Positions 43,441-53,354 of a stretch of DNA of 64,000 nucleotides are shown here, in pieces. The DNA lies in assembly GCA_009773805.1 (NCBI GenBank), contig WTXA01000002.1, positions 372,001 to 436,000 of the forward strand, in the 5' to 3' direction. Position numbers and translations under genes: made by a program. Numbering within the stretch: position 1 is the first letter of the stretch; the number at the start of each line of letters is the position of its first letter. The DNA comes from Fusobacteriota bacterium. GTDB lineage: Bacteria > Bacillota > TC1. The notes under the pieces were generated by a model, which did not search any database, was not told where the DNA came from, and saw only the letters and a program-made list of their open reading frames with translations.

Positions 43441-43533
43441 TATATTCCCTCCTCGAAATAGGTGTTTAATCCTTATATGCTATATTCTACACAAATAGTA
43501 TATGCATTGCAAGTTATTAAACCATATTTATTT

Positions 43534-44520
43534 TTATTGAATTTTAACTGGTTCAACAGTTTCTTCGTCTTTTTCTAGATCAAACTTCATCTTCCTATCA
43601 ATCTTACCATCTTTTTTCAATTTATCAATAAAATTGACGAAAGCTTCTTCTCTAATAGGACCATAAATAATTTCTGTCACATAATTCTTTACATCTTCAT
43701 AACTTGATTTAACATTATCAGCTTTTATAATATGATAACCAAACTGAGAAAGCACAGGCTCTAATGTATACTCACCTGCATTTAGTTTGACAGATGCTGC
43801 CACAAATTCTTGAACATAAGTAGTATTGTCAGCTCCAAAATAGCCGGATATCACACCACCTCCTACAGCACTACCAGTATCATCACTATTAGCCTTAGCC
43901 ATAGCTGCAAAGTCCTCACCAGTTGTAAGTCTAGCCACTAAAGCCTTAGCCTTTGTCAAAGCAGCAGCTTCATTTTCTGACTTTTCTAATGATATAAGAA
44001 TATGACTCACTTCAACCATCTTATACTTGGAAGGATTTTCATCATATGCTTTTTTGATAACAGCCTCATCCACTTTGACATCCTTAGCAATGATATCATC
44101 GTACAAAGCTTTCTCTTCCATTGAACTTCTTATTAAACCATCAACAAAATTCTTGTTGTAGCCATAAGTAGTTTTCAATTGTTCATAAAACGCTTCTTTA
44201 CTTTCAACTCCGTTTGCTTTGATAACCTCTTGCATATATGCATCTATATCATCTTTAGAAATCTCTAGTTTACGTTTCTTTGCTTCTTGTTCAATCAACT
44301 TACTTGTAATTAAACTTTCAAAAATACTTTCTTTTTCTGCTTCTGTTGCTTTAGCATCTTTACCATAAAGACCAGTCAACATACTATTAAGTTCTTTTTC
44401 GTAGATTTTGTCTCCATTTACTAAAGCTATTACAGTTCCCTTGTTTTCGCAACCTGTCAATATAATTCCACCTAATAAGGCACCAATCATTAAGACTGCT
44501 AACATTTTAAGTAACTTCAA
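43534..44520 (-). CDS. prsA: foldase lipoprotein, PrsA/SurA-type peptidyl-prolyl isomerase
   Basis: A 328-residue exported foldase. The lipobox is GIILTGC (Cys24), so it should be anchored to the outer face of the membrane. A SurA-like N-domain (VNGDKIYEKELNSML...) precedes a parvulin domain at about 165-260 (EVSHILISLEKSE; ANSDDTGSAVGGGVISGYFG; LEPVLSQFGYHIIKA). It assists folding of secreted proteins. Located between mfd and hup. Confidence 0.9.
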   Translation of the reverse strand: MKLLKMLAVLMIGALLGGIILTGCENKGTVIALVNGDKIYEKELNSMLTGLYGKDAKATEAEKESIFESLITSKLIEQEAKKRKLEISKDDIDAYMQEVIKANGVESKEAFYEQLKTTYGYNKNFVDGLIRSSMEEKALYDDIIAKDVKVDEAVIKKAYDENPSKYKMVEVSHILISLEKSENEAAALTKAKALVARLTTGEDFAAMAKANSDDTGSAVGGGVISGYFGADNTTYVQEFVAASVKLNAGEYTLEPVLSQFGYHIIKADNVKSSYEDVKNYVTEIIYGPIREEAFVNFIDKLKKDGKIDRKMKFDLEKDEETVEPVKIQ

Positions 44521-44627
44521 ATCTCTACCTCCATGAATTTTCTATATGAATTAAATAATATCATAATCCTAACTTTACTACAAACAAATATATATTTACT
44601 GATTTTAATGTGACAAACATGTGAAAA

Positions 44628-47600
44628 TTACTTCAACTCTTTTAAAAAATGCTCTAACAGATACAACTTGCTCTCACCAATAAATACTATTGAATCCTCA
44701 CTGAACCTAACCTTACCCTTAAACTTCTGTCTTATTTTCTGTAATTGATCCAGGTTATATTTCCCAGGTTTTAAATAAATGATATAATTCATACCATCCT
44801 TTTTGATTTTAGTCACAAAAGCATCATGAGCCAAAATCCTTATATTAGACATAAGAAACAAATTCTCAGCTACAGTTGGGATAGGACCAAATCTATCAGT
44901 AACCTCATCAATCAAGCCTAATAGTTCTTCACGTACAGTAACATCTGCAATCTTTTTATAAATCTCCACCTTGACTATATCATCACCTATATAGTTACTT
45001 GGTAAATGCCCATCAATATTAAGATCAAGTTCAACTAAAGCTTCTTCCTCAACTTGTGAATCAGCTAGTCTATTAACCTCATCCTCTAATATTTTGCAAT
45101 ACAAGTCAAAACCAACAGAAACCATATGCCCATGTTGTTCTTTTCCTAGCAGATTACCAGCCCCTCTAATTTCAAGATCTAACATTGCAATCTTGAACCC
45201 AGATCCAAGTTCTGTCAATTCTTTTACTGCCTTTAGCCTCCTTTGAGCTGTTTCACTTAAAATTTTATGTTTATCAAACATGAAATAGGCATAGGCAACC
45301 CTATTACTTCTCCCAACTCTTCCTTTAAGTTGATATATTTGGGCTAGACCAAGATTATCAGCTTCATCAACGATAAGTGTATTAGCATTCCTTATATTCA
45401 AACCATTTTCTATTAAAGTTGTACATAACAAAATATCAATATGACCCTCCATGAAACCCATCATCCTGGATTCCAGGGTCTTTTCATTCATTTGACCATG
45501 GGCAATACCAATTGTTGCTTCAGGCACCAATTCTTCAAGTTTTCTCTTTTTAGATTCAATACTCTGAACTTTATTATACACATAGAATACTTGTCCTTCT
45601 CTTTTTAACTCCTTAAGTATACTGTTTCTAACGATAAGGTCATCATGTTCAAGAACATAAGTTTGAACAGGGTATCTTTCCTTAGGTGCAGTCTCTATGA
45701 CACTTAAATCCCTAGCACCAGCCAAGGCCATATGTAAAGTTCTTGGTATTGGTGTGGCTGAAAGCACTAAACAATCTATATTGTTTTTTAAATTCTTGAT
45801 TTTTTCCTTATGAACTACTCCGAATTTTTGTTCTTCATCGATTACCAGCAATCCTAAATCCTTAAATAGAATATCATTAGATAAAATTCTATGGGTCCCG
45901 ATAAGAATATCAATTTGACCATCTGCTAGTCCCTCTAAAACTTTTTTTTGTTGATTCTTGTGGACAAATCTATTCATAATACCAATATTAAAAGGTAAAT
46001 CCTGGAATCTTTCAATAAAAGTCCTATAATGCTGTTGTGAAAGAACAGTCGTAGGTGATAAAAGGGCTACCTGTTTACCATCCATTACAGCCTTGAAAGC
46101 AGCTCTTAAAGCAACTTCTGTTTTACCATAGCCCACATCCCCAATGATAACTCTATCCATAGACATAGTTTTTTCCATATCTTTTCTTACATCTTCTATC
46201 GCTTTATCCTGATCTACTGTTTCAATGTAGGGGAACCTATCGGCAAAGTCTCTATGTTCTTCAACATCCTTAGAAAAAGCAAAGCCCTTGGCTTGTTTTC
46301 TTTGACTATATAGTTGAAGTAGATCCTTAGCAATATCACTAACTGATATCCTTACTTTTTCCTTAGTTTTTCTCCACTCATTGTTACTAAGATTTGATAA
46401 CCTAGGTTTGTGTCCCTCCGCACCGATATATTTTTCAATTACATCCATTTTTTCAACAGGCAAGAATAATCTGCCAGTACCATGGAACTGTAATACTAGA
46501 TAGTCTTTAACATGTCCAAGTATTTCTTTTTGCTCAATGCCTTTGTAGTGAGCTATACCATACTCGTCATGTACTACATAATCTCCTTCTTTAATATCAA
46601 TAAAGGGATTTAATTTCTTTCTTCTTTTCTTATCTCCGGTTTTCTTACTATGTCCAAAGATTGTTTTTTCACCAATAAGTGCTATTCTTTGCTCATAAAG
46701 GATAAAGCTTTCTTCTAAATAGCCTTCAAGAAAACTTATTCTACTATCAACAAGATTTCGTTCTTCAAAAAATCCTTCTAAACTCTTTGATTTTTCCTTG
46801 CTACTAGAAAATAGATATATCTTTACATTTTCTGACAATAACTTTAGTACTTCTGCTATAAATTTATCCAAGTCACTTTGGAAAGATATTATTTGTTTTT
46901 TTTCATAATGGTAGTTACTATTATAACTTGACTCAAAGCTATCGAAAAGTGCAGTATGAATCAAATTTTCTCCTATAAATAAATCTATAGGATCCATGTT
47001 AATATAGCCTTCTTTTTGGATTGGATGTATTAAACCATCCTTTTCACCAATAGTATAATCCTCAATAAGTGAGGCATAGTAAATATCTCCTCTTACTTTT
47101 AGGTCACTAAAATTATTAATTACTATTTGTGGTTTTTTATTACAATAGGATAAAATAGTGTTTAGTTCATTATAAAATGCAGGGAAGAATCTTTCATTTT
47201 CTTCCTTGAAAAGTCCAGCTTTCATTAAAGCAAGCTCATCACGAATGATATCAGAAGCTTCTGGCAAGAGTTTTTCAACAACTTTAGCAAGGTTTTCTGG
47301 AGGTAAAAGATCAGATGTAGGGTATAGCTTAATTACTTCAATTTCTCTTATAGTTCTTTGATTCTCGATGTCAAATTCCTTTATTTTTTCTAGTTGATCA
47401 TCAAAGAAGTCGAGTCTTACAGGGTTTTCTTCAGTAACCGGATATATGTCTACAATATCTCCTCTAACTGTAAATTGACCCTTTAGTTCAAGAACAGGTT
47501 CTTTTTGAAAGCCAATTTTTACTAAGCTCTCAATTAATCTACTTCTATCAATAGTCATATCTTTTTTAAGTATTAAGGTATTTTTCTTAAATTCTTCTAC

Positions 47601-47999
47601 TGGTATGTATTTTTCTATTAGAGATTCTTCACTTAGAATAAGTATATCTATATTACCCTCTAAAAGATTCTTTAATATTTTTATTCTATTATTTTTTAAC
47701 TCTCTACCTTTTAGTATTGTTCTATAGGGTAGAATATTTCTTTTAGGTAATAGTTGAACTTTGTCTCCCAGCCATTCTTTCATTAGAAAAAAGAGGCTTT
47801 CGGCCTCTTGTTGTTCCTTTATTATAAATAGTGGTTTATCAAGAATCTTTTGTAATCCTTGATAGAAAAAGACTTCATCTCCAACGGCAAGACCTGTAAC
47901 TCCGATGCTTTTATCTCCCCGTTCTAGTCCTTTTTCGATATCCTTGTAGATATTGCCTTTTTCAATTATTTCCTTGATTATCTTGTTCTTTTTGTTCAT
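44628..47999 (-). CDS. mfd: transcription-repair coupling factor
   Basis: Mfd removes RNA polymerase stalled at lesions and recruits UvrA. The 1123-residue protein has a UvrB-like N-terminal region, the CarD-like RNA polymerase-interacting domain (PFIDIKEGDYVVHDEYGIAHYKGIE), and the RecG-like helicase with GDVGYGKTEVALRAA, the DEEQKFGV box, GTHRIL, SATPIPRTL and QLKGRVGRS. It overlaps the end of pth by 38 nt. It pairs functionally with uvrA/uvrC at the left of the window. Confidence 0.97.
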   Translation of the reverse strand: MNKKNKIIKEIIEKGNIYKDIEKGLERGDKSIGVTGLAVGDEVFFYQGLQKILDKPLFIIKEQQEAESLFFLMKEWLGDKVQLLPKRNILPYRTILKGRELKNNRIKILKNLLEGNIDILILSEESLIEKYIPVEEFKKNTLILKKDMTIDRSRLIESLVKIGFQKEPVLELKGQFTVRGDIVDIYPVTEENPVRLDFFDDQLEKIKEFDIENQRTIREIEVIKLYPTSDLLPPENLAKVVEKLLPEASDIIRDELALMKAGLFKEENERFFPAFYNELNTILSYCNKKPQIVINNFSDLKVRGDIYYASLIEDYTIGEKDGLIHPIQKEGYINMDPIDLFIGENLIHTALFDSFESSYNSNYHYEKKQIISFQSDLDKFIAEVLKLLSENVKIYLFSSSKEKSKSLEGFFEERNLVDSRISFLEGYLEESFILYEQRIALIGEKTIFGHSKKTGDKKRRKKLNPFIDIKEGDYVVHDEYGIAHYKGIEQKEILGHVKDYLVLQFHGTGRLFLPVEKMDVIEKYIGAEGHKPRLSNLSNNEWRKTKEKVRISVSDIAKDLLQLYSQRKQAKGFAFSKDVEEHRDFADRFPYIETVDQDKAIEDVRKDMEKTMSMDRVIIGDVGYGKTEVALRAAFKAVMDGKQVALLSPTTVLSQQHYRTFIERFQDLPFNIGIMNRFVHKNQQKKVLEGLADGQIDILIGTHRILSNDILFKDLGLLVIDEEQKFGVVHKEKIKNLKNNIDCLVLSATPIPRTLHMALAGARDLSVIETAPKERYPVQTYVLEHDDLIVRNSILKELKREGQVFYVYNKVQSIESKKRKLEELVPEATIGIAHGQMNEKTLESRMMGFMEGHIDILLCTTLIENGLNIRNANTLIVDEADNLGLAQIYQLKGRVGRSNRVAYAYFMFDKHKILSETAQRRLKAVKELTELGSGFKIAMLDLEIRGAGNLLGKEQHGHMVSVGFDLYCKILEDEVNRLADSQVEEEALVELDLNIDGHLPSNYIGDDIVKVEIYKKIADVTVREELLGLIDEVTDRFGPIPTVAENLFLMSNIRILAHDAFVTKIKKDGMNYIIYLKPGKYNLDQLQKIRQKFKGKVRFSEDSIVFIGESKLYLLEHFLKELK

Positions 48000-48567
48000 C
48001 TTTTTTCCTGTTCATTTCATTCATGGTTTTTTCAATGCCTGATTTTATGAAAATTCGAATGCCTTCTTCATGCTTTTTTATTTCTTCTTTAACCAGTAAT
48101 GCTTCTTCAGTATCAAATTTACTTAACACATAATCTTTACCACGTAAGTGTCCCTTACCTTTGCCTATACCAATTTTAAGTCTGCTGATTTTATCTGTTC
48201 CTAGTTTTTGGATTATGTCTCCCATGCCATTTTGTCCACCTGAAGATCCTTTTTTCTTGTATTTGCTTTCTCCTACAGGTAAATCCATATCGTCATATAT
48301 TACCAGGATATCTTCTACTTCTATCTTATAGTAGCTACTTAATGCTTGTACTGATTCACCGCTTAGGTTCATATATGTTGTCGGCATTAAGAAGTAGGTT
48401 TTTGTTCCATCTATTACTTTACTTGCAACATGACCTTTAAAGGCTTTTTCTTCTTTAAACTCCAGATTCCAGTCTTCTTTTAAATGCTCTAGGAACATAA
48501 AGCCAATGTTGTGTCTAGTTGCCTGGTATTCCTTGCCTATGTTGCCTAGTCCTACTATTAATTTCAT
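47962..48567 (-). CDS. pth: peptidyl-tRNA hydrolase
   Basis: Recycles peptidyl-tRNA released from stalled ribosomes. The 201-residue sequence starts MKLIVGLGNIGKEYQATRHNIGF, carries the catalytic histidine in TRHN and has YDDMDLPVGESKYKKKGSSGGQNGM. AAAGGAG lies 6 nt before the ATG at 48567; the in-frame ATG at 48591 is less likely. The C-terminal tail is lysine/glutamate-rich and overlaps mfd. Confidence 0.95.
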   Translation of the reverse strand: MKLIVGLGNIGKEYQATRHNIGFMFLEHLKEDWNLEFKEEKAFKGHVASKVIDGTKTYFLMPTTYMNLSGESVQALSSYYKIEVEDILVIYDDMDLPVGESKYKKKGSSGGQNGMGDIIQKLGTDKISRLKIGIGKGKGHLRGKDYVLSKFDTEEALLVKEEIKKHEEGIRIFIKSGIEKTMNEMNRKKDEQKEQDNQGNN

Positions 48568-48588
48568 GTTTACTCCTTTTTCATAGCT

Positions 48589-48622
48589 CAAGAATCCTCA
48601 TCTTGAAAAGATGGGGATTCTT
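48589..48622 (-). other. intercistronic hairpin before pth
   Basis: A long stem CAAGAATCC..ATCTT/AAGAT..GGATTCTTG between prs and pth without a T run on the minus strand; it stands directly before the pth ribosome site. It may be an RNA-processing or stability element. Confidence 0.5.
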
Positions 48623-48661
48623 GATGGTATTGTTCATATATATATTTTTTTATTATATGTT

Positions 48662-49606
48662 CTATTTAATAAGTCTGCTGACACTTTCATCGGCATGAAT
48701 GTTCAAGATAGCCTTTGAAAGGAATTGGGCCACAGACAGGATCTTTATTTTATCGATTTTCTTTTCTTCTGGTAGTCTAATTGTATTTGTTACAACAACC
48801 TCTTTTAGTGAAGAAGCTTGGATTCTTTCTATTGCTGGTCCTGATAGTACAGCATGTGTACAACAAGCTCTTACAGTCTTGGCTCCAAATTTTTTAAGTA
48901 GTTCTGCACCTTTTGTTATTGTTCCTGCAGTATCAATCATATCGTCAACTAATATACAGTCCATACCATTAACATCTCCAAGTACATTAAGTACCTCTGA
49001 AACGTTAGCTTTAGGTCTTCTTTTTTCGATAATTGCAAATTCGGCGCCAATCCTATTGGCCAAATCCCTTGCTCTTGTAACTCCACCAAGGTCAGGAGAT
49101 ACTACACAGATGTTACTTAATTTTAATTTTTTATAGTATTCTGCTAATATTGGAGCTCCAGGTAAATGGTCGAATGGTATATCGAAAAAGCCTTGGATAG
49201 CATTAGCATGCAAGTCCATGGAAACGACTCTTCTTGCACCAGCTGCAACTATTAGATTGGCTACTAGTTTAGCTGTGATAGGGTCTCTTGCTTTGGATTT
49301 TCGTTCTTGTCTGGCATAACCATAGTAAGGGATAACAGCTGTTATTCTTCTTGCTGATGCTCTTCTGACTGCATCTATAATTATTAACAACTCCATAAGG
49401 TATTCATTGACTGGTTGTGAGGTAGGCTGAATTATGAAAACGTCGGCTCCCCTTACACTTTCATTTATTTGAAGTTGTGTTTCACCGTCACTAAACTGGG
49501 TTACTACTGAATCTATTACTGGAACGCCTAGTATTTGAGCTATTTCTTTGGATAACTCAGGATTAGCGTTGCCTGTGAATATTTTTAAACTGCCGTCTCT
49601 TTCCAT
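48662..49606 (-). CDS. prs: ribose-phosphate pyrophosphokinase
   Basis: Makes PRPP from ribose 5-phosphate and ATP. The 314-residue sequence carries VQIxESVRGADVFIIQPTSQPVN, the YYGYARQERKSKARDPITAK loop, and the PRPP-binding CILVDDMIDTAGTITKGAELL. GGAGG 6 nt before the ATG at 49606 settles the start; a longer frame would run into glmU. Follows glmU by 10 nt as in Bacillus. Confidence 0.96.
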   Translation of the reverse strand: MERDGSLKIFTGNANPELSKEIAQILGVPVIDSVVTQFSDGETQLQINESVRGADVFIIQPTSQPVNEYLMELLIIIDAVRRASARRITAVIPYYGYARQERKSKARDPITAKLVANLIVAAGARRVVSMDLHANAIQGFFDIPFDHLPGAPILAEYYKKLKLSNICVVSPDLGGVTRARDLANRIGAEFAIIEKRRPKANVSEVLNVLGDVNGMDCILVDDMIDTAGTITKGAELLKKFGAKTVRACCTHAVLSGPAIERIQASSLKEVVVTNTIRLPEEKKIDKIKILSVAQFLSKAILNIHADESVSRLIK

Positions 49607-49616
49607 AATAGTCCTC

Positions 49617-50972
49617 CTAATTTTTCTTTTTCCAATTGTCTTTATTAATTTGTTTGCTTCGCCCAATAGCTAAAGCTCTTTTAGGAACATCCTTGGTAAT
49701 TGTTGATCCTGCTCCCACATAGGCTTCCTTCCCTATGGTGACTGGGGCTACCAAGTTTGAATTACTGCCAATAAATGCTCCATCTTCTATGATTGTTTGG
49801 TATTTATGTTCTCCGTCATAATTGCAGGTAATTGTTCCTGCACCGATATTAACTTTTTCACCCACTAATGCATCTCCAATGTAGCTATGATGTGGGATTT
49901 TAGAACCATCGCCAACTTTAGTTTTTTTAAGTTCAACAAAATCGCCAACCTTTACTTTGTCACCTAGTACATTGTCAGGTCGTAAGTATGCGAAAGGTCC
50001 TATAATACAATTTTCACCCAGTTCGCTGTTTAAAATTATTGATGATAGGATTGTTGTTCCTTTTCCAATCTTACTGTCTTTTATTATGGAATTTGGTCCA
50101 ATTACTACATCATCTCCGATTGTGGTATTTCCAGTTATACTTACATTTGGTCCTATTACTACGTCTTCACCAAAAATAACATCGCTGCTAATATAGGTTG
50201 AGGCTGAATCTTCAAAAGTAACTCCAGCCATCATATGTTTTTCATTGATTCTTCTTTTTATTAGAAGTGTAGCTTCTTCAAGTTGCACTCTATTGTTAAT
50301 TCCTAGTATTACTTTGTTATCATTCGCCTTGCAGACCTCAACTCTTTGTCCTTGTTTCTTGAACATTTCTAATACATCTGTTAAGTAGTATTCTCCTTGT
50401 GAGTTATTGTTAGTTAATCCATTCAAGGCTTCCTCTAATAATACTCTATCAAAGATATAGGTGCCTGAGTTTACTTCTTTGATTAGTTTTTCTATTTCAG
50501 TGGCATCTTTTTCTTCGACTATTCTTTCGAATGGTCCATCATTAATTCTAATTATTCGACCATAGCCTTTGCTATCTTCTATGTCTGCTGACAACACAAC
50601 AGCTTTAGCTTCATCTTTAATATATTGTTCTATCATTGTTCTTAAGGTTTCTGCTGTTATCATTGGAGCATCGCCACAGAGTACTAAGACCGCTTCTTCA
50701 TCTTCTAGTGCATCCATCCCTGCTTTAACAGCGTCTCCAGTGCCTAGTTGTTGATCTTGGGTTCTGTATAAATAGGTGTCTTCAAAGTATTCTTGTATAT
50801 ATTCTCCCCCATGTCCTATTACAACTATTGGTTTTTTATCTGTTAGTTCCTTAACAGCGTCTGTAACATAGCCTAAAATTGGCTTATTTAAAATTTTATG
50901 CAAAACTTTTGGATACTTGGAATTCATTCTTGTACCCTTTCCTGCAGCCAGGACTATTGCACCTATTTTCAT
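49617..50972 (-). CDS. glmU: bifunctional N-acetylglucosamine-1-phosphate uridyltransferase / GlcN-1-P acetyltransferase
   Basis: Makes UDP-GlcNAc for the cell wall. The N-terminal uridyltransferase has LAAGKGTRMNSKYPKVLHKI and the LCGDAPMI motif; the C-terminal half is a left-handed beta-helix of hexapeptide repeats (GPNVSITGNTTIGDDVVIGP...) with the acetyltransferase site HHSYIGDALVG and NYDGEHK. At 451 residues it is complete. Confidence 0.96.
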   Translation of the reverse strand: MKIGAIVLAAGKGTRMNSKYPKVLHKILNKPILGYVTDAVKELTDKKPIVVIGHGGEYIQEYFEDTYLYRTQDQQLGTGDAVKAGMDALEDEEAVLVLCGDAPMITAETLRTMIEQYIKDEAKAVVLSADIEDSKGYGRIIRINDGPFERIVEEKDATEIEKLIKEVNSGTYIFDRVLLEEALNGLTNNNSQGEYYLTDVLEMFKKQGQRVEVCKANDNKVILGINNRVQLEEATLLIKRRINEKHMMAGVTFEDSASTYISSDVIFGEDVVIGPNVSITGNTTIGDDVVIGPNSIIKDSKIGKGTTILSSIILNSELGENCIIGPFAYLRPDNVLGDKVKVGDFVELKKTKVGDGSKIPHHSYIGDALVGEKVNIGAGTITCNYDGEHKYQTIIEDGAFIGSNSNLVAPVTIGKEAYVGAGSTITKDVPKRALAIGRSKQINKDNWKKKN

Positions 50973-50987
50973 ATAAAGCCTCCCTTA

Positions 50988-52517
50988 TTAGTTAATATAT
51001 TTAATATTGTTTCCAAATATTTCCGTTATTTTATCTTCCGAGTTCTTTTCTTTTGTTTCTTCTATTTCATTGGTAAATTCCACTAGTATCTTTATTTTTC
51101 TACCAGCCAGCTTCCTTAAGATAACCTCAGCTAGTTCTATGTTTTCTGGAAGTTCGACTCTGTCTTTATGGAATTTTGATTTATTTTCATCAAAATATAT
51201 AGTTAAGATATTGTCCATGAAAACATGTCCTACTGAACCTTTATAGTAGGCTTCGAGACTTTTATTTTTCTCGCCAATAATTACCATCAGCCTGTGCCAG
51301 AGTTTTTCTCCGTCTAGTTTAACACCTGTTTCCGGTTTCACGTCTTCGTCCATTGGGGGTGTTTCTATAATTGTATTTTCTTTTTTTGTATTTGTTGATT
51401 TCTGTTCTGTTGTTATAGTTGGTGTTACAGGATTTCCAGTACTACCTTTTAGTAATTCTACTTCAAGTAGTATATCTGGATGATTGCTATATTTCATTTT
51501 TGATTCAAGTTCACCTAGTTTGTATATCCAATTTAGTATTTCTTCTTTAGTAAATCTATCTCCAACCTTTTTTAAATCTCTAATCATTTCTTCACCAGCA
51601 ATAATAAATTGTTCTGGTTTTTGAATTGATTTTATAATTAAAATATTTCTTAACCCTTCAACAATATTGAAAAGTAGTTGTCCTATACTTTTGCCTCCAC
51701 CTTTTAGTTCTTCATAGAGGTTCATTATTTCGGTAACATTTTTATCAGCTATTTGTTGGAAAAGTTCAATTATTTTTTTATCTTCGACTATTCCTGCTAT
51801 TTGGCTTACGTCTTCAACTGTCACTTCGTTATCGTATGAAGTAAGGCATTGGTCCAGTAGGCTTATGGCGTCTCTTAGTCCGCCTCCTGCTAGTTTGGCT
51901 ATCAAGGTTAGTGCTTCTTCAGTTATTCTTCCATTACAATCAGCCGCGATGAAGCGTAATCTTTCGATTAATATATCACTTGGGATTTTATGGAAGTCGA
52001 ATTTTTGGCATCTTGATAGTATTGTTAGTGGTATTTTATGTGGTTCTGTTGTTGCTAGAATAAATACTATGTGTCCTGGTGGTTCTTCCAGGGTTTTCAG
52101 GAGTGCGTTGAAGGCTTCTCCTGTTAGCATGTGTACCTCGTCTATGATGTAGACTTTGGTTTTGCCTTCTACTGGCATGAATTTTATTTTTTCTCTTAGA
52201 TCTCTTATTTCATCTATGCCTCTATTGGAGGCTGCGTCTATTTCTATTATGTCCATGAAGTTGCCTTCGTTAATTTTTAGGCAGTTCATGCATTTATTGC
52301 ATGGTTCTCCATCTACTAGATCAAGGCAGTTTAGGGCTTTGGCTAGTAGCTTTGCTGTGCTGGTTTTTCCTGTGCCTCTTACTCCTGATAGTAGGTATGC
52401 ATGTGATACCATATTTTTGGAGAGGGCATTCTTTAGTGTTCTTACTACGTGGTCTTGTCCTACAAGGGCTGCAAAATTAACAGGCCTATGTTTTCTATAT
52501 AGGGCTAAATAGCTCAT
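50988..52517 (-). CDS. dnaX: DNA polymerase III subunit gamma/tau
   Basis: The clamp-loader ATPase of the replisome. GVRGTGKTSTAKLLAKAL (Walker A), the zinc module CNKCMNCLKI, IDEVHML and SGGGLRDAISLLDQ are all present. It is 509 residues from the ATG at 52517, which follows GGAGG; an earlier ATG at 52553 is unsupported. Only a short linker separates the clamp-loader part from a tau-like C-terminus. ebfC and recR, the usual partners, are missing; glmU follows after 15 nt. A seven-A run at 51387-51381 could support a frameshift. Confidence 0.95.
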   Translation of the reverse strand: MSYLALYRKHRPVNFAALVGQDHVVRTLKNALSKNMVSHAYLLSGVRGTGKTSTAKLLAKALNCLDLVDGEPCNKCMNCLKINEGNFMDIIEIDAASNRGIDEIRDLREKIKFMPVEGKTKVYIIDEVHMLTGEAFNALLKTLEEPPGHIVFILATTEPHKIPLTILSRCQKFDFHKIPSDILIERLRFIAADCNGRITEEALTLIAKLAGGGLRDAISLLDQCLTSYDNEVTVEDVSQIAGIVEDKKIIELFQQIADKNVTEIMNLYEELKGGGKSIGQLLFNIVEGLRNILIIKSIQKPEQFIIAGEEMIRDLKKVGDRFTKEEILNWIYKLGELESKMKYSNHPDILLEVELLKGSTGNPVTPTITTEQKSTNTKKENTIIETPPMDEDVKPETGVKLDGEKLWHRLMVIIGEKNKSLEAYYKGSVGHVFMDNILTIYFDENKSKFHKDRVELPENIELAEVILRKLAGRKIKILVEFTNEIEETKEKNSEDKITEIFGNNIKYIN

Positions 52518-52571
52518 TTTGCCTCCTTTAGGAAATTTATGACATAACATCATTTTACTACAAATCGGAGT

Positions 52572-52616
52572 GAAAAAATAGGGAAAGACGGCAATAAGTC
52601 TCGCGTCTTTCCCTAT
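52572..52616 (-). terminator. terminator of lipoprotein gene
   Basis: 13-bp stem ATAGGGAAAGACG/CGTCTTTCCCTAT and a six-T tail on the minus strand, separating it from dnaX. Confidence 0.85.
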
Positions 52617-52646
52617 CTATGAATTTACTGATTAGGTTTTATTCTA

Positions 52647-53342
52647 CTAATTTTTAATCTTAGACATAAATTCATCATCAGAATGGCTGTAAATATACTT
52701 TTTGCCTTCTTCATAATAGTTTTGGATATAGTTACCATCTTTAGTCTTGTCCAAAATACCTGCTGCTGACATTCTTTCGAAGCTACCTTTAGGTAAAGGC
52801 ATATGAGGTGCAGGCGTTATTAATGGAAATATAAGTTCTTCACCTTCAGATAAAAATGGCATCCCATTATCCATTTCTTTCAGCACAATATTATTAATGT
52901 CAGAATCGGACAAATCTTTAAATCTAAATCTATCATCAAAGAATTTGATATAATCTTGTAATTTTATATAACCACCAAACATGAATATTGTAACAATGTC
53001 GCCTTTTTTCACTTCACCCTTATAGGATTCTGTAACTAAAATATCTGCTTTAGTCCATGCCGAACCCGTAAAACTTGTATAAGAGATATTTTTAACAATC
53101 CCACGAATAATCTCATCAGAATCATTAAATATAACATTTAAATCAGGCCCATATTTAGAATCTGTAACTGAATCCACTTTCATCAATTTATTGTTTTCAC
53201 TTGGTCCTTTATATTCATTTTCTATAGAAACTGTAAGATCTCTTGAATTCTTTTGCTCTCTATTATTACCTACATTACTACAACCTTCAAATATCACAAC
53301 CAAAGCTACTAATAAAAATAATATTGATACTAACTTTTTCAT
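52647..53342 (-). CDS. hypothetical lipoprotein
   Basis: A 231-residue exported protein with a signal peptide ending in the lipobox VIFEGC (Cys21), so it should be a surface lipoprotein. The mature part (VIFNDSDEIIRGIVKNISYTSFTG...ILVTESYKGEVKKGDIVTIFMFGG) looks like the all-beta domain found in several secreted clostridial proteins; no function is known to me. It lies 12 nt downstream of the secreted metalloprotease gene and shares its terminator. Confidence 0.8.
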   Translation of the reverse strand: MKKLVSILFLLVALVVIFEGCSNVGNNREQKNSRDLTVSIENEYKGPSENNKLMKVDSVTDSKYGPDLNVIFNDSDEIIRGIVKNISYTSFTGSAWTKADILVTESYKGEVKKGDIVTIFMFGGYIKLQDYIKFFDDRFRFKDLSDSDINNIVLKEMDNGMPFLSEGEELIFPLITPAPHMPLPKGSFERMSAAGILDKTKDGNYIQNYYEEGKKYIYSHSDDEFMSKIKN

Positions 53343-53354
53343 TTAAAATACCTC

